A stretch of DNA of 64,000 bases from Salegentibacter_A chungangensis (GCF_042678405.1 NZ_JBHTLI010000001.1:558001-622000); one strand, 5' to 3'; shown: positions 41,097-50,492, counted from the first letter of the stretch. Made by a program: numbers and translations. Notes: generated from the sequence alone by a model not told the origin.

Positions 41097-43481
41097 ATGA
41101 GAAGAACAGCTATACTTATAATCATTCTGTTGAATCTTATGATCTCACCGGCATTAATGGCCCAGGAGGTCATTGAAGGTATGGTGAGAGCAGGAAGCGG
41201 GCCGCTGGCCTATGCAACGGTGAGTTTGAGGAAAAACCCCGGTAAGGTGATGGCCTTTGCCTATACCGATGAAAAAGGTCATTTTAAACTAAACCCGAAA
41301 TCTGCTTTTTCCAAAGCACTATTGAAGGTTGAATTTATGGGATATAAGACCTATACCGACACTCTTTCTTCTGCAGACCTGCCGCTAAATGGTCTTAATA
41401 TTGTTCTTTCCCGATCTAGTAATGAGTTAGGTGAGGTGAAAGTGGTGGCGGAAAAGCGAAATGCTATCAGTCTTAAAAACGATAAACTGGTCTATGACGT
41501 TGAACAGGCCGGGATCGCGGGCTCCAGTGAAGGACTTGAAGTGATGAGGCAGATCCCCGGGATCTCGCTTGATAAAGATGAAAACATCAAGTTTCGCGGA
41601 AGTAGCGGCGTTAAGATAATGATCAACGGGAAGGATTCATTTTTGAAGGGTGAGGCGCTTCGGGAATTCGTAAGGTCCCTAAACGGCGAAGATATTGCCA
41701 GCGTGGAGATCATTGCGCAGCCTTCTGCCAGGTATGGGGCTGAAGGAACCACGGGCATCATCAACATCAACCTGAAAAGAAAGCTGAAAGGCGGTATTAC
41801 CGGAAGAGTATACTCTACTGTGGGTTATGGGGAATATTTTAAGAACAGGAACGGCACCAATCTCTATTACAGCGATTCCCTATGGAACCTGAACCTGAAT
41901 GCCTATTACAACAAGAACAATTCTGTGAATCACCGCCGGGTAGAGCAGGTGGTAGGCGATGAGAGAAGAATAGTTCAGAACAACGAATGGCTGCCAATAG
42001 GAGTTTCAAAAAGCGTCAATTTTGGGGCGGAACGGTATCTGGAAGAAAACCAGACCCTGAGTACTTCCTGGAGATTTACCGCCGATGATTCTGACGAACA
42101 TACCTTCGGGAATACTATAGAGACAAGAGGAGACAGTCTTTACCGAAAGGTGACCCTGAACAAGAATGCCGATATCCCGGTACGCAATTTAACGGGGAAT
42201 CTTTATTACAACAATACCTCGGAAGATATGAAGACCAAATTCGAAGCCCAGCTTAATTATTCTTACTACAACAAGGAGAATGAAAATATGCTGGAGACCG
42301 GGTATCCGGTGAATCCTGAAGATGAAAATGGGCTGAAGCTTTTCAGTCTCAATAAGACGCGTTACAATATCTTTTCAGGGAAGGCAGATTATAAAACGCC
42401 CATTTCTTCGAAGGTGAATTTTGAAGCAGGGCTGAAATACTCCAATATCGACACTCGCTATCTCAATAATTATGACGCCGATAATCCCGAAGCCTTACTG
42501 ATCTCGGAAGAACTCCTGGATAACACACTGAATTACGGGGAGCAACTTGCGGCCGCTTATTCCCAGGCCGCAATCGAGCTGAAGAACTGGAATTTTATGG
42601 CCGGCTTAAGGGCAGAATACATCAGCTATGAAGGCTCTTCTATAAACGAGGAATTTTCGGACGACTATGTGGCCTGGTTCCCTTCTTTTTCTGTGAATTA
42701 TAAAAAGAACGGAAATCAGTACCAGTTTGCCTACAGCCGTAGAATTGGAAGGCCGGATTATAAAGACCTGAACCCGTTCTATGAATATATGGATCCGTAC
42801 ACCTTGGGCAGGGGAAATCCGCAGCTTCGTCCTGAATTCTATCACAGCTTTCAGCTGAATTTTAATCACAGATCTTCGGTTTCGGCCAGCCTGTACGGGT
42901 ATTTATATAAAGATAAGATCACCCGGGTGATAGATTACGATAAGGGAGAGAACTTTACCAGTCTTTACCGGGCCAATGCCAGCAAAGGGAGCAGGTTCGG
43001 GACCTCGGTGAATATCCCTTATGAACCGGTAGAATGGTGGGAAATTCAGCTGAGCCTGAACGGATATTATATGTATGAAAGATCTGAGATCCCGGAATAC
43101 CGATATGATGATGGCGGTTTTGGCTATGAGCTTCGGTTTTTCCAGAACTTCGACCTGAAAAAGGACTGGCTCATAAAATTGACCGGATTCTACAGCGGGG
43201 CCTCCGAAAGCGGGAACACCAGGTTCAGGCCAGTCTATGACTTCAGCTTTTCTATAAGCAAGAAGTTCTTTAACGATAAGCTTAAGGCCGAACTAAGCGC
43301 CAGGGATATTTTAAAAAGAAGTTACTGGGATTCTGTCATAGAACAGAACAATGTGACCACCTACTGGACCAATAAATGGGAGACGAGGAAGTTCGCGCTT
43401 ACCCTTACTTATAACTTCGGGAATAACAATGCCAAAGAAGTGAAAGAAGCTTCTATAGATGAGGAGACAAGCAGAATGTAG
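41097..43481 (+). CDS. Outer-membrane beta-barrel receptor with carboxypeptidase-like and plug domains
   Basis: The 794-residue protein has a signal peptide (to MAQ, residue 23), an N-terminal carboxypeptidase-regulatory-like domain (VIEGMVRAGSGPLAYATVSL), a TonB plug-like domain (IKFRGSSGVKIMINGKDSF, then GEDIASVEIIAQPSARYGAEGTTGIINI) and a large beta-barrel that ends in an aromatic strand followed by a short tail (KFALTLTYNFGNNN). It is the barrel-family-3 type of TonB-receptor relative common in Bacteroidota, with no SusD partner nearby. The ligand is unknown; peptides or metal complexes are possible. It is divergent from the LytS/LytT pair, which may control it. Confidence 0.9.
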   Translation: MRRTAILIIILLNLMISPALMAQEVIEGMVRAGSGPLAYATVSLRKNPGKVMAFAYTDEKGHFKLNPKSAFSKALLKVEFMGYKTYTDTLSSADLPLNGLNIVLSRSSNELGEVKVVAEKRNAISLKNDKLVYDVEQAGIAGSSEGLEVMRQIPGISLDKDENIKFRGSSGVKIMINGKDSFLKGEALREFVRSLNGEDIASVEIIAQPSARYGAEGTTGIININLKRKLKGGITGRVYSTVGYGEYFKNRNGTNLYYSDSLWNLNLNAYYNKNNSVNHRRVEQVVGDERRIVQNNEWLPIGVSKSVNFGAERYLEENQTLSTSWRFTADDSDEHTFGNTIETRGDSLYRKVTLNKNADIPVRNLTGNLYYNNTSEDMKTKFEAQLNYSYYNKENENMLETGYPVNPEDENGLKLFSLNKTRYNIFSGKADYKTPISSKVNFEAGLKYSNIDTRYLNNYDADNPEALLISEELLDNTLNYGEQLAAAYSQAAIELKNWNFMAGLRAEYISYEGSSINEEFSDDYVAWFPSFSVNYKKNGNQYQFAYSRRIGRPDYKDLNPFYEYMDPYTLGRGNPQLRPEFYHSFQLNFNHRSSVSASLYGYLYKDKITRVIDYDKGENFTSLYRANASKGSRFGTSVNIPYEPVEWWEIQLSLNGYYMYERSEIPEYRYDDGGFGYELRFFQNFDLKKDWLIKLTGFYSGASESGNTRFRPVYDFSFSISKKFFNDKLKAELSARDILKRSYWDSVIEQNNVTTYWTNKWETRKFALTLTYNFGNNNAKEVKEASIDEETSRM

Positions 43482-43493
43482 GATTAGCTGAAA

Positions 43494-43528
43494 TAAAAAA
43501 GCCCCGCAGTTTTGCGGGGCTTTTTTTA
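43494..43528. terminator. Bidirectional terminator between receptor and desaturase genes
   Basis: AAAAAAGCCCCGCA-GTTT-TGCGGGGCTTTTTTT, stem of about 10 GC-rich pairs flanked by A and T runs, between convergent genes. It is almost the same sequence as the terminator at 39117-39149. Confidence 0.9.
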
Positions 43529-43546
43529 TTTCTATACTGAAACCGA

Positions 43547-44551
43547 TTAAAGGGTACCGTTAGGTTCTACCCATTTAAACTGGTGCTGATCCTTAGGGAT
43601 AGCAATCCTGTCGGCGATCCGGGTCATCCTGTCCGGAAGTTTCATCAGGTAATCACGGGCCTTTTCGGCTTCGTCGGTTAGAGAGTTCATCTTGTCGATC
43701 TCCCAATATCCGTTAAGTTTCCTCAGGATGTCTATATAATCGTAAGTGGTGTAAACTCCAAGTCTTTGGGCTGCATTAGAGAAGTTTTCGAATGCTTCAG
43801 CAATTCCCTGGCCGCTTTCACGGATAAACTGTGCCGGCATTACGATCTTCTTTTTCATCATATCGTGGAATGCAAGCATCATCTCACTTGGGTCATATTC
43901 AAAGATCGTTTTCACGAAATCCCTGTATGCCATATAGTGTCTCATTTCATCTCCGGCAATAATGTTGCACATTTTACCGAGCATTTTGTTTCCTTTCTTC
44001 TTAGCCAGCTGGCCCACACGTTTGTGAGAGATATTGGTGGCAAGTTCCTGGAAACTCGTATAAACGAAGTTTCGGTAAGGGTCCCTTCCGGTTCCTATAT
44101 CGAATCCGTCGTTGATCAGGTATTGAGTGGTCTTCTCGATCTCTCTCATATTCACTCTTCCTGAAAGATAAAGATACTTGTTAAGCGTATCTCCGTGGCG
44201 GTTTTCTTCACCGGTCCAGTGGCGCACCCATTTTGCCCAGCCGTTCTGTTCTCCTCTGGATTTTCCGTGCTGTTCCACACCTTCCATATCCATTAACCAG
44301 GATTCGTATGTTGGTAAGGCTTCTTCGGTCACCATATCGGCAACAAGCACCACCCAAAAGTCATAACCAAGCTCCTTTGCCTCTTCTCTTATCTGGTGTA
44401 CCTGTTCAAAACCTTCCTCATTCTCCAGGTTTGGAAGGAGGTCGGTTGGTTGCCAGATGTCCTCAACCGGAATTAAATATTTATCTACAAAGCTGTCGAC
44501 TTCTTTTTCGACAGTTTGCATTACTTCAAGTCTCATATTCTTAAGGGCCAT
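43547..44551 (-). CDS. Acyl-ACP desaturase (stearoyl-ACP 9-desaturase type)
   Basis: The 334-residue soluble di-iron enzyme introduces a double bond into acyl-ACP. The ferritin-like iron ligands are seen in WTGEENRHGDTLNKYLY (about residues 110-126) and AGDEMRHYMAYRDF (about residues 199-212), the two EExxH-type motifs. Length agrees with plant plastid-type desaturases. It would set membrane fluidity by making unsaturated fatty acids, working on products of the acpP-fabF pathway. There is no obvious operon partner; the upstream 170-base gap is A/T-rich and I see no clear promoter in it. Confidence 0.92.
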   Translation of the reverse strand: MALKNMRLEVMQTVEKEVDSFVDKYLIPVEDIWQPTDLLPNLENEEGFEQVHQIREEAKELGYDFWVVLVADMVTEEALPTYESWLMDMEGVEQHGKSRGEQNGWAKWVRHWTGEENRHGDTLNKYLYLSGRVNMREIEKTTQYLINDGFDIGTGRDPYRNFVYTSFQELATNISHKRVGQLAKKKGNKMLGKMCNIIAGDEMRHYMAYRDFVKTIFEYDPSEMMLAFHDMMKKKIVMPAQFIRESGQGIAEAFENFSNAAQRLGVYTTYDYIDILRKLNGYWEIDKMNSLTDEAEKARDYLMKLPDRMTRIADRIAIPKDQHQFKWVEPNGTL

Positions 44552-44724
44552 CTCAATCTTTTTTTAAATACATTTCACAAAAATGTGTAGGGATGTATCG
44601 GGTTTAGTAATATGTATCAATAAGCGTGCGGGAATTCAATAATCCGAATGCTTTACAAATAAAAAGGAAAATCCTTGAACCACAAAGATATAAAGTAGTT
44701 AAGACAGATTTTGGTAAAATAGTC

Positions 44725-45453
44725 TTAATTTCTTCCAGATTCGCCTCTATATAGCTGATATACAGGTTCACTTTGCCAGATCTTTTTGGATTTGACCTCT
44801 ATTGCCGAAAGTTTTCCTTTAAAGGCTGCCCCGGTATCAACGTTCCAGACATTCGCTTTTTGAACAGGCTCTTCTTCGCCGATCCTGGTAACCGGAGTAT
44901 GTCCAATGAATATTTCTTCGAACAGCTGAAGCCTCTTCGGGTAGAAATGGTGGGAGTTTTCCATTTCGGGATTAAGAGAGACCGCTGTTTCCCAAAGCGT
45001 GCGGTCCCAGTAAAAACCGGTGTCGTGGTATTCGCGCTCGGGTCCGTGAAGATTGGTGAAACCGGCGTGAACAAAAAGCCTGTTGGAATTATCTACGTGA
45101 TAATTTTTCATATTTCTGTAGAACTCCAGATGCTGCTCTATCTCCTCGTCCTTGAATTTTCTGTAGGCTTCCAGGGTGGCGCGCCCTCCGTGCTGGAGCC
45201 ATTGATCATTCATCTTACCGGTTTCCAGCCATTGGTGCGCAAGATCGTCGTGGTTTCCTCTAATAAAGATGCAGTCCACATTTTCCGAAAGCCTGATGAG
45301 GTAACTCACCACATTAGCCGAATCGCTCCAGCCGTCAACATAATCACCCAGAAAGATCAGCTGATCTTCGGGGCTTATGTTTATTCGCTCAAGTAACTGG
45401 ATCAGTGCTTTTAATCCGCCGTGGATGTCTCCAATGGCTATGGTTCTGCTCAT
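44725..45453 (-). CDS. Serine/threonine-type metallophosphatase (PPP family)
   Basis: The 242-residue protein has all metal-binding blocks of the PPP phosphoesterases in order: GDIHGG (residues 8-13), GDYVDGWSD (about residue 37), RGNHDDLAHQW (about residue 65), then FVHAGF (about residue 130) and FIGHTPVT (about residue 183). Bacterial members dephosphorylate phosphoproteins or, in some cases, diadenosine tetraphosphate. No membrane or signal segments. It begins one base after the stop of the AlbA_2-domain gene, so the two are cotranscribed. Confidence 0.88.
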   Translation of the reverse strand: MSRTIAIGDIHGGLKALIQLLERINISPEDQLIFLGDYVDGWSDSANVVSYLIRLSENVDCIFIRGNHDDLAHQWLETGKMNDQWLQHGGRATLEAYRKFKDEEIEQHLEFYRNMKNYHVDNSNRLFVHAGFTNLHGPEREYHDTGFYWDRTLWETAVSLNPEMENSHHFYPKRLQLFEEIFIGHTPVTRIGEEEPVQKANVWNVDTGAAFKGKLSAIEVKSKKIWQSEPVYQLYRGESGRN

Positions 45454-45454
45454 A

Positions 45455-46591
45455 TTAATTATATTTTACTTTTCTTAAAATACGCAGGCTTTCCTTGTAA
45501 TGGGTGTAAGCTTCGGCGCTGTATTTCTTAAGATAAGGTTTGGCCTCCTCAAGTTTGTTTATCGCATCCCTGAAATTATTCAGGTAACACAACAAATAGG
45601 TTGAAGGAAGGTTTTTCAGGTCTTTTTCCTGTGCCCTGGTCAATGGAAGGTCTTTCTTTAGCCTTTCTAAAAGGCTGTTGTTGCTGTTGTAAATATGATA
45701 CAGGACCTTTTTATTGAACTGGGGCGGTTCAAAGAGTAGGTCGCTTTTGATCTCATAGCTTACATTATCCTTGAACTGAATAGTGACCTCCTCCAGCGGG
45801 TAATATTTGAAATTATCGTGCAATCCCAGGTTCACATATTCAATGATCCTGAAATAATCCTTTTCCATCGTGATGCTCACCTCATCCATATCTGAATAGA
45901 AGAGCTTCACCTGCTCGTTGATAAGCTCTATGTCTACGCGGGAATAATATTTTGTACTGTTCGATTTCTTTTCTTTCCCTGCCCAGCATACCACGAAATA
46001 TTCTTTGAACACCTTGTATTGGGGGTTAAAGTCCCGCCGTTTTTCCATAAAATCGAAAACCCCGTCCAGGGTAAGTTCAATATTGTTCTGCGCGTGCTTT
46101 TCTATGGATTTGACGATGGCAGAATTAACATCTTCGATATTTATATCATAGGATTTGGGCATACTAATGCTCCCGTCCCTGAAGAATACCGAGCCTTTAA
46201 AATATTTCCAGATGTTCTTTTTAAGGGAACAGATCTTCCCGTGATTGGGTCTTATGGTTACCAGGCCTACAACCTTCTCATCGGGTAAATGCGGAAAAGG
46301 AATGTTTTCGTAGGATATGTTTGGTGGATGATGCAGATAGGCGTTCACAAGATTCTGGATCTTGCTGTCGTCAAAGAAATCGATCCCGGCAATGGTGTTG
46401 TCTTCATCTTCAACCCCTATCACGATGAATGAATTATTTTCAGGATTGGAATTGGCGAGCGCACAAACGTGTTTCAGGAATTTTGCCTTGCCCTCTTTTT
46501 CACCAATGTTCAGCTGGCGCTTTTTGTCATAAAAGCTGTTCTCATCGTTATGAGCCAGGAGGTTTTTTATGAGGAGGCGTTTGTTGATCAT
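45455..46591 (-). CDS. AlbA_2 (Schlafen-like) domain ATP-binding protein
   Basis: The 378-residue protein has an N-terminal AlbA_2/Schlafen-type putative DNA- or RNA-binding domain (about residues 5-145) with KFLKHVCALANSNPENNSFIVIGVED as the recognisable block, seen in many bacterial AAA_4 regulators. The C-terminal half (about 160-378) has no recognisable motif and ends in a helical, lysine-rich region. The function is unknown; some relatives are regulators or parts of defence loci, but nothing else here suggests defence. It lies between an SDR gene and a phosphatase gene, with 27-base and 1-base gaps. Confidence 0.75.
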   Translation of the reverse strand: MINKRLLIKNLLAHNDENSFYDKKRQLNIGEKEGKAKFLKHVCALANSNPENNSFIVIGVEDEDNTIAGIDFFDDSKIQNLVNAYLHHPPNISYENIPFPHLPDEKVVGLVTIRPNHGKICSLKKNIWKYFKGSVFFRDGSISMPKSYDINIEDVNSAIVKSIEKHAQNNIELTLDGVFDFMEKRRDFNPQYKVFKEYFVVCWAGKEKKSNSTKYYSRVDIELINEQVKLFYSDMDEVSITMEKDYFRIIEYVNLGLHDNFKYYPLEEVTIQFKDNVSYEIKSDLLFEPPQFNKKVLYHIYNSNNSLLERLKKDLPLTRAQEKDLKNLPSTYLLCYLNNFRDAINKLEEAKPYLKKYSAEAYTHYKESLRILRKVKYN

Positions 46592-46618
46592 TTTGTTATC
46601 GCTCTTGGAAGTGGTCTC

Positions 46619-47368
46619 TTAGTTCTTGTCTACAATGGTGCTGCTGGCCTGTGCAGTGCACATTACGGTAAGATCGGCAATATTCACGTGATAAGGCCTG
46701 GTCACTACAAATCTTATAATATCGGCAATATCTTCAGCTTGCAGGGCTTTAAAGCCTTCATAGACCTTCCCGGCCTTTTCCTTATCTCCTTTAAAGCGCA
46801 CTTCACTGAATTCCGTTTGGGTGAGCCCCGGGTTGATTGCGCCAACCCTTATTCCGAGACCGTTGAGGTCCATACGCATTCCCTGGTTGATCGCGTCTAC
46901 CGCGTGCTTGCTGGCACAATACACATTTCCGTTGGGATATACTTCCTTCCCGGCGGTAGAGCCAATATTGATGATGTGACCCGATTTCTTTTCGATCATT
47001 TTCGGGATCACCGCTTTGCTCACATAAAGCAGGCCTTTCACATTGATGTCTATCATCGCGTCCCAATCCTCGGTGTTCCCCTCCTGAATAGGATCAAGCC
47101 CGTGAGCATTTCCGGCATTATTGATAAGGATGTCGATGTTGCTGAATTCCTCAGGTAAACCACCTATTTTGTGGAAAACCTCCTCTTTTCTCCTCACATC
47201 GAAGCTCAGGATTTCGATTTTAGCCATATCTGAAAGTTTTGCCTTAAGTTCTTCCAGGCGCTCTTTTCTTCTTCCGCAGAGTATCAGATTAAAGCCTTCC
47301 CGGGCAAATATTTCGGCAGTGGCCTTCCCGATACCGCTTGTAGCACCGGTGATTAAAGCTGTTTTCAT
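46619..47368 (-). CDS. Short-chain dehydrogenase/reductase (YdfG-like)
   Basis: The 249-residue classical SDR has the nucleotide-binding loop TGATSGIGKATAE (residues 7-19), NNAGNAHG (about residue 86), the catalytic Ser in INIGSTAGKE (about residue 140) and the YxxxK pair in VYCASKHAV (about residue 153). The closest family by eye is YdfG/serine 3-dehydrogenase-like. It likely oxidises a hydroxy acid or reduces an aldehyde with NADP; the substrate is unknown. It is the first gene of a three-gene unit, with a -7 box TACTTTAG 21 bases upstream. Confidence 0.88.
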   Translation of the reverse strand: MKTALITGATSGIGKATAEIFAREGFNLILCGRRKERLEELKAKLSDMAKIEILSFDVRRKEEVFHKIGGLPEEFSNIDILINNAGNAHGLDPIQEGNTEDWDAMIDINVKGLLYVSKAVIPKMIEKKSGHIINIGSTAGKEVYPNGNVYCASKHAVDAINQGMRMDLNGLGIRVGAINPGLTQTEFSEVRFKGDKEKAGKVYEGFKALQAEDIADIIRFVVTRPYHVNIADLTVMCTAQASSTIVDKN

Positions 47369-47388
47369 AGACTTGTTGTTTTTATGTT

Positions 47389-47396
47389 CTAAAGTA
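47389..47396 (-). promoter_or_regulatory. -7 box of the SDR-AlbA_2-phosphatase operon
   Basis: TACTTTAG (47396-47389), the same word as in the small-RNA promoters, lies 20 bases before the SDR start codon. The -33 region is not canonical. Confidence 0.4.
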
Positions 47397-47537
47397 AGAA
47401 AGTATTTTTAAGATTGATCACTACTGATTTTAATGCAAGGTTAATTCCTGTTAAAGTTCGTTAATTTCGGCATACAAAGAAAATCTAGGCAGGGCTCTTG
47501 CGTTATCACCACAGAACAAAAACCTAAAAATCTACTT

Positions 47538-48377
47538 ATGAAAAAGTCTTTAAAAAATTTTAGTCTTAAAAGCTTATTACTGCTGGCAGTGGTTGCTGTT
47601 GGAATGGTAAGCTGTAGTGATGATGAAAATAATCCTGAGAGCGAAGGGAAAGCAAACCTTAGGGTGAGTATGACCGATGCCCCGGGAGATTATGATGCCG
47701 TATTTGTGGAAGTTGTAGACGTAATGATCCAGACCGATGCTGCCGTTGAAGGTGCTGAAGGAGAAGGAGAGGGAGCTGAAGAAGGCTGGGTAAGCGTTGG
47801 TGACGTTCAAACCGGTGTTTATGATCTTCTTGAATTAACCGGAGGTGTTTCTCAGGTCCTTGCCGATACCGAAGTGCCTGCAGGATATGTAAGCCAGATC
47901 CGTCTTGTACTGGGAACCGATAACTACGTGGTGATAGATGGTGAAGAAGAGCCGCTTAGCACCCCAAGTGCTCAACAGTCAGGACTTAAGCTGCAACTAA
48001 ACCAGGAACTTGAAGCAGGAGAGAATTATTCCTTTTTACTAGACTTCGATGTAGACAAGTCTGTGGTAACCACAGGAAACGGAGGGAAAAGCCTTAAACC
48101 AGTGATCAGGCTTTCAGCTGAAGCTGATGCAGGAATGATCGTTGGGGCAGTTCATCCAACCGAATTTAGAAGCCTGGTTACAGCTAAAAATGCGACCACA
48201 ACTATTTCTGCTTATACCGATGCTAACGGAGAGTTCGCTCTTAAAGGAGTTCCAGCCGGAACTTACCAGGTAAGCGTTACTCCAGATGTGGCTGCAGGAC
48301 TTGATGTGGTATTTGAGGACGATGTTGTGGTGGAAGAAAATTCAACCATAGACCTTGAGACCATTTTCTTAGAATAA
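47538..48377 (+). CDS. DUF4382 lipoprotein with C-terminal carboxypeptidase-like domain
   Basis: The 279-residue protein has a lipobox, AVGMVSCSDDEN (Cys near residue 27), then a DUF4382 domain (LRVSMTDAPGDYDAVFVEVVDVMI onward, about residues 40-190) and a C-terminal region resembling a carboxypeptidase-regulatory-like beta sandwich (GMIVGAVHPTEFRSLV, ISAYTDANGEFALKGVPAGTYQV). A Glu/Gly-rich insert (EGAEGEGEGAEEG) lies near residue 72. These proteins are secreted and their function is unknown; the first base-pair SD after the Cys (SDDEN) resembles lipoproteins exported to the surface in Bacteroidota. It has its own terminator. Confidence 0.85.
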   Translation: MKKSLKNFSLKSLLLLAVVAVGMVSCSDDENNPESEGKANLRVSMTDAPGDYDAVFVEVVDVMIQTDAAVEGAEGEGEGAEEGWVSVGDVQTGVYDLLELTGGVSQVLADTEVPAGYVSQIRLVLGTDNYVVIDGEEEPLSTPSAQQSGLKLQLNQELEAGENYSFLLDFDVDKSVVTTGNGGKSLKPVIRLSAEADAGMIVGAVHPTEFRSLVTAKNATTTISAYTDANGEFALKGVPAGTYQVSVTPDVAAGLDVVFEDDVVVEENSTIDLETIFLE

Positions 48378-48404
48378 TATTTTATTTTTCTTTATATCAG
48401 AAGA

Positions 48405-48441
48405 AGCCGGGCAGTGTTTTTACATTGCCCGGCTTTTTTTT
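48405..48441 (+). terminator. Terminator of the DUF4382 lipoprotein gene
   Basis: AGCCGGGCAGTG and CATTGCCCGGCT pair over 12 positions around a T-rich loop, followed by eight T. Confidence 0.9.
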
Positions 48442-48480
48442 AACCATACCTTAACAGCCAAAAAGCTGATATTTTTTCAA

Positions 48481-48512
48481 TTTGCGCCGTTGCACCTTTG
48501 TGTGTATATTCA
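48481..48512 (+). promoter_or_regulatory. Possible promoter of the moxR-Bat operon
   Basis: TTTG (48481-48484), 20 bases, then TATATTCA (48505-48512), with the last two bases of the -7 box off consensus. It lies 22 bases before the moxR start. Confidence 0.4.
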
Positions 48513-48534
48513 CGCTCCTTAAAATCTTTATGTA

Positions 48535-49539
48535 ATGATTGAAAATGAAACTTCAATAGATATTGCAAGCCTTAACGAAAGAATTGAAAAAGAAAGTGCT
48601 TTTGTTGATATCCTGACAACCGAAATGAATAAAGTGATCGTCGGGCAAAAGCATATGGTTGAACGATTGTTGATTGGACTTTTAGGGCAGGGGCATATTC
48701 TACTTGAAGGAGTGCCGGGACTGGCAAAGACCCTGGCTATAAATACACTTTCCCAGGCCGTTCACGGTAGTTTTAGCAGGATACAGTTCACTCCGGACCT
48801 CTTACCTGCCGATGTAATTGGTACATTGATTTACAATATGAAGCTGAGTGACTTCAGCATCAAAAAAGGTCCTATTTTCGCTAATTTCGTACTGGCCGAT
48901 GAGATCAACAGGGCCCCTGCAAAAGTACAGTCGGCTTTACTGGAGGCTATGCAGGAGAAGCAGGTGACCATCGGGGAGGAAACCTTTAGACTGGACAAGC
49001 CGTTCCTGGTAATGGCTACCCAAAACCCGGTAGAGCAGGAAGGAACCTATCCTTTGCCTGAAGCCCAGGTGGACAGGTTTATGCTAAAGACCGTAATCAA
49101 ATACCCCCAGATGGCCGAGGAGCAGCTTATTATTCGGGCTAATCTTAAAGGGGAATTTCCCAAGGTGAACCCAGTAGTGAGCCTGGAACAGATCCAGCGG
49201 GCGCAGGATGCCGTAAGGGATGTTTATATGGACGAAAAGATCGAGAAGTATATCCTTGATATCATTTTTGCGACCAGAACTCCTGAAAAATACGGATTAG
49301 AAGATATCAAACCTTTAATAAGTTTCGGAGCTTCCCCAAGGGGTAGTATTAATCTTGCGACGGCAGCTAAGTGCTATGCCTTTATAAAGAGAAGGGGGTG
49401 TGTGATCCCGGAAGACGTTCGTGCAGTGGTGCACGATGTGTTGCGTCACAGGATAGGGATCACCTATGAAGCTGAGGCTGAAAATATAACTTCAGAAGAT
49501 CTTATCAATAAGATCGTTAACGAAATTGAGGTGCCTTAG
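48535..49539 (+). CDS. MoxR-type AAA+ ATPase
   Basis: The 334-residue chaperone-like ATPase has a Walker A of the MoxR form in LLEGVPGLAKTLAINTL (about residues 61-77), Walker B in NFVLADEINRAPAKVQSALLEAMQE (about residues 117-141), and sensor 1 in LVMATQNPVEQEGTYPLPEAQ (about residue 160). MoxR ATPases work with VWA proteins to insert or activate cofactors or membrane complexes; here it heads the DUF58-Bat operon, the classical arrangement. The protein has no membrane segment. Confidence 0.96.
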   Translation: MIENETSIDIASLNERIEKESAFVDILTTEMNKVIVGQKHMVERLLIGLLGQGHILLEGVPGLAKTLAINTLSQAVHGSFSRIQFTPDLLPADVIGTLIYNMKLSDFSIKKGPIFANFVLADEINRAPAKVQSALLEAMQEKQVTIGEETFRLDKPFLVMATQNPVEQEGTYPLPEAQVDRFMLKTVIKYPQMAEEQLIIRANLKGEFPKVNPVVSLEQIQRAQDAVRDVYMDEKIEKYILDIIFATRTPEKYGLEDIKPLISFGASPRGSINLATAAKCYAFIKRRGCVIPEDVRAVVHDVLRHRIGITYEAEAENITSEDLINKIVNEIEVP

Positions 49540-49619
49540 AACAGGTGCTGTAATTCGCAAAATCATTAAAATTTAATGAGCTTGTCTGATTCGGGCAGAA
49601 ATCCGGAAAGTCATCCTTT

Positions 49620-50486
49620 ATGGACACCAAAGAGTTACTTAAGAAAGTAAGAAAAATAGAGATCAAGACCCGGCGTTTGAGCGATCACGTCTTCGGCGGG
49701 GAGTATCATTCTGCTTTTAAGGGGCGCGGGATGACCTTCAGTGAAGTAAGGCAATATCAGTTCGGGGACGATGTTAGGAATATAGACTGGAATGTTACCG
49801 CCCGTTATAATGAACCTTTCGTAAAGGTCTTTGAAGAGGAGCGCGAACTTACCCTGATGCTGATGGTTGATGTGTCGGGCTCGGAGATGTTCGGAACCCA
49901 GGAACAATTCAAGAAAGATGTAATCACTGAGATCGCCGCAACCCTTGCTTTTTCGGCCACCCAGAATAACGATAAGATAGGGCTGATGCTCTTTACTGAT
50001 GAGATAGAGTTGTATATTCCGCCAAAAAAGGGAAGATCACACGTGCTCAGGATCATCAGGGAACTTATAGAATTCAGGCCTAAAGGAAAGAACACCGATG
50101 TTGCCGGTGCCCTGAAATATCTTTCCAATGTGATGAAAAAGAAGGCTATCGTCTTTATTTTGTCAGATTTTATTGCCGACGATTATCAGCAAACGCTAAA
50201 GATCGCCTCAGGCCGCCACGATGTTACCGGAATAAGGGTTTATGACAGGCGCGAAGAGGAGATTCCTAACCTGGGATTGGTACAGATGTTGGATGGGGAA
50301 TCAGGGGAACGGATTATGGTAAATACCGGTTCTAAAAGTGTGAGGAACAGTTATGCAAAATATTACAGGGATAGACTGGACTATTTCAGGGAGAGTTTCA
50401 CCCTGAGTGGTGCTGGAACTATTAATAACCGTGTAGACGAGAGTTACGTAAAAAACCTCCTCGGATATTTTAAAAGGAGAGGATAA
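49620..50486 (+). CDS. DUF58 domain protein (VWA-like), Bat operon
   Basis: The 288-residue protein has a DUF58 region with GRGMTFSEVRQYQFGDDVRNIDWNVTAR (about residues 34-62) and a VWA-like MIDAS motif in MLMVDVSGSEMFG (about residues 79-91). It lacks membrane segments, so it is a cytoplasmic member of the MoxR partner set. Start is the ATG at 49620, 80 bases after moxR and in good family alignment. It is followed six bases later by the BatD-like gene. Function is presumed to be a binding partner of MoxR. Confidence 0.93.
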   Translation: MDTKELLKKVRKIEIKTRRLSDHVFGGEYHSAFKGRGMTFSEVRQYQFGDDVRNIDWNVTARYNEPFVKVFEEERELTLMLMVDVSGSEMFGTQEQFKKDVITEIAATLAFSATQNNDKIGLMLFTDEIELYIPPKKGRSHVLRIIRELIEFRPKGKNTDVAGALKYLSNVMKKKAIVFILSDFIADDYQQTLKIASGRHDVTGIRVYDRREEEIPNLGLVQMLDGESGERIMVNTGSKSVRNSYAKYYRDRLDYFRESFTLSGAGTINNRVDESYVKNLLGYFKRRG

Positions 50487-50492
50487 CGAAAT

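Noticed and set aside
40898..41173. N-terminal extension of the histidine kinase (92 codons upstream of 40897).
   Set aside because: It overlaps the start of the divergent receptor gene, has no membrane or kinase-like sequence, and a normal kinase start exists at 40897.
39117..43528. The two nearly identical terminators (39117 and 43494) as a mobile or inverted-repeat element bounding the LytS/LytT-receptor region.
   Set aside because: GCCCCGCA stems are common in intrinsic terminators; there are no target duplications or transposase genes, and gene orientation explains both.
49576..49650. A 24-residue frame (MSLSDSGRNPESHPLWTPKS...) overlapping the start of the DUF58 gene.
   Set aside because: It overlaps the well-supported DUF58 start in another frame and has no conserved features.
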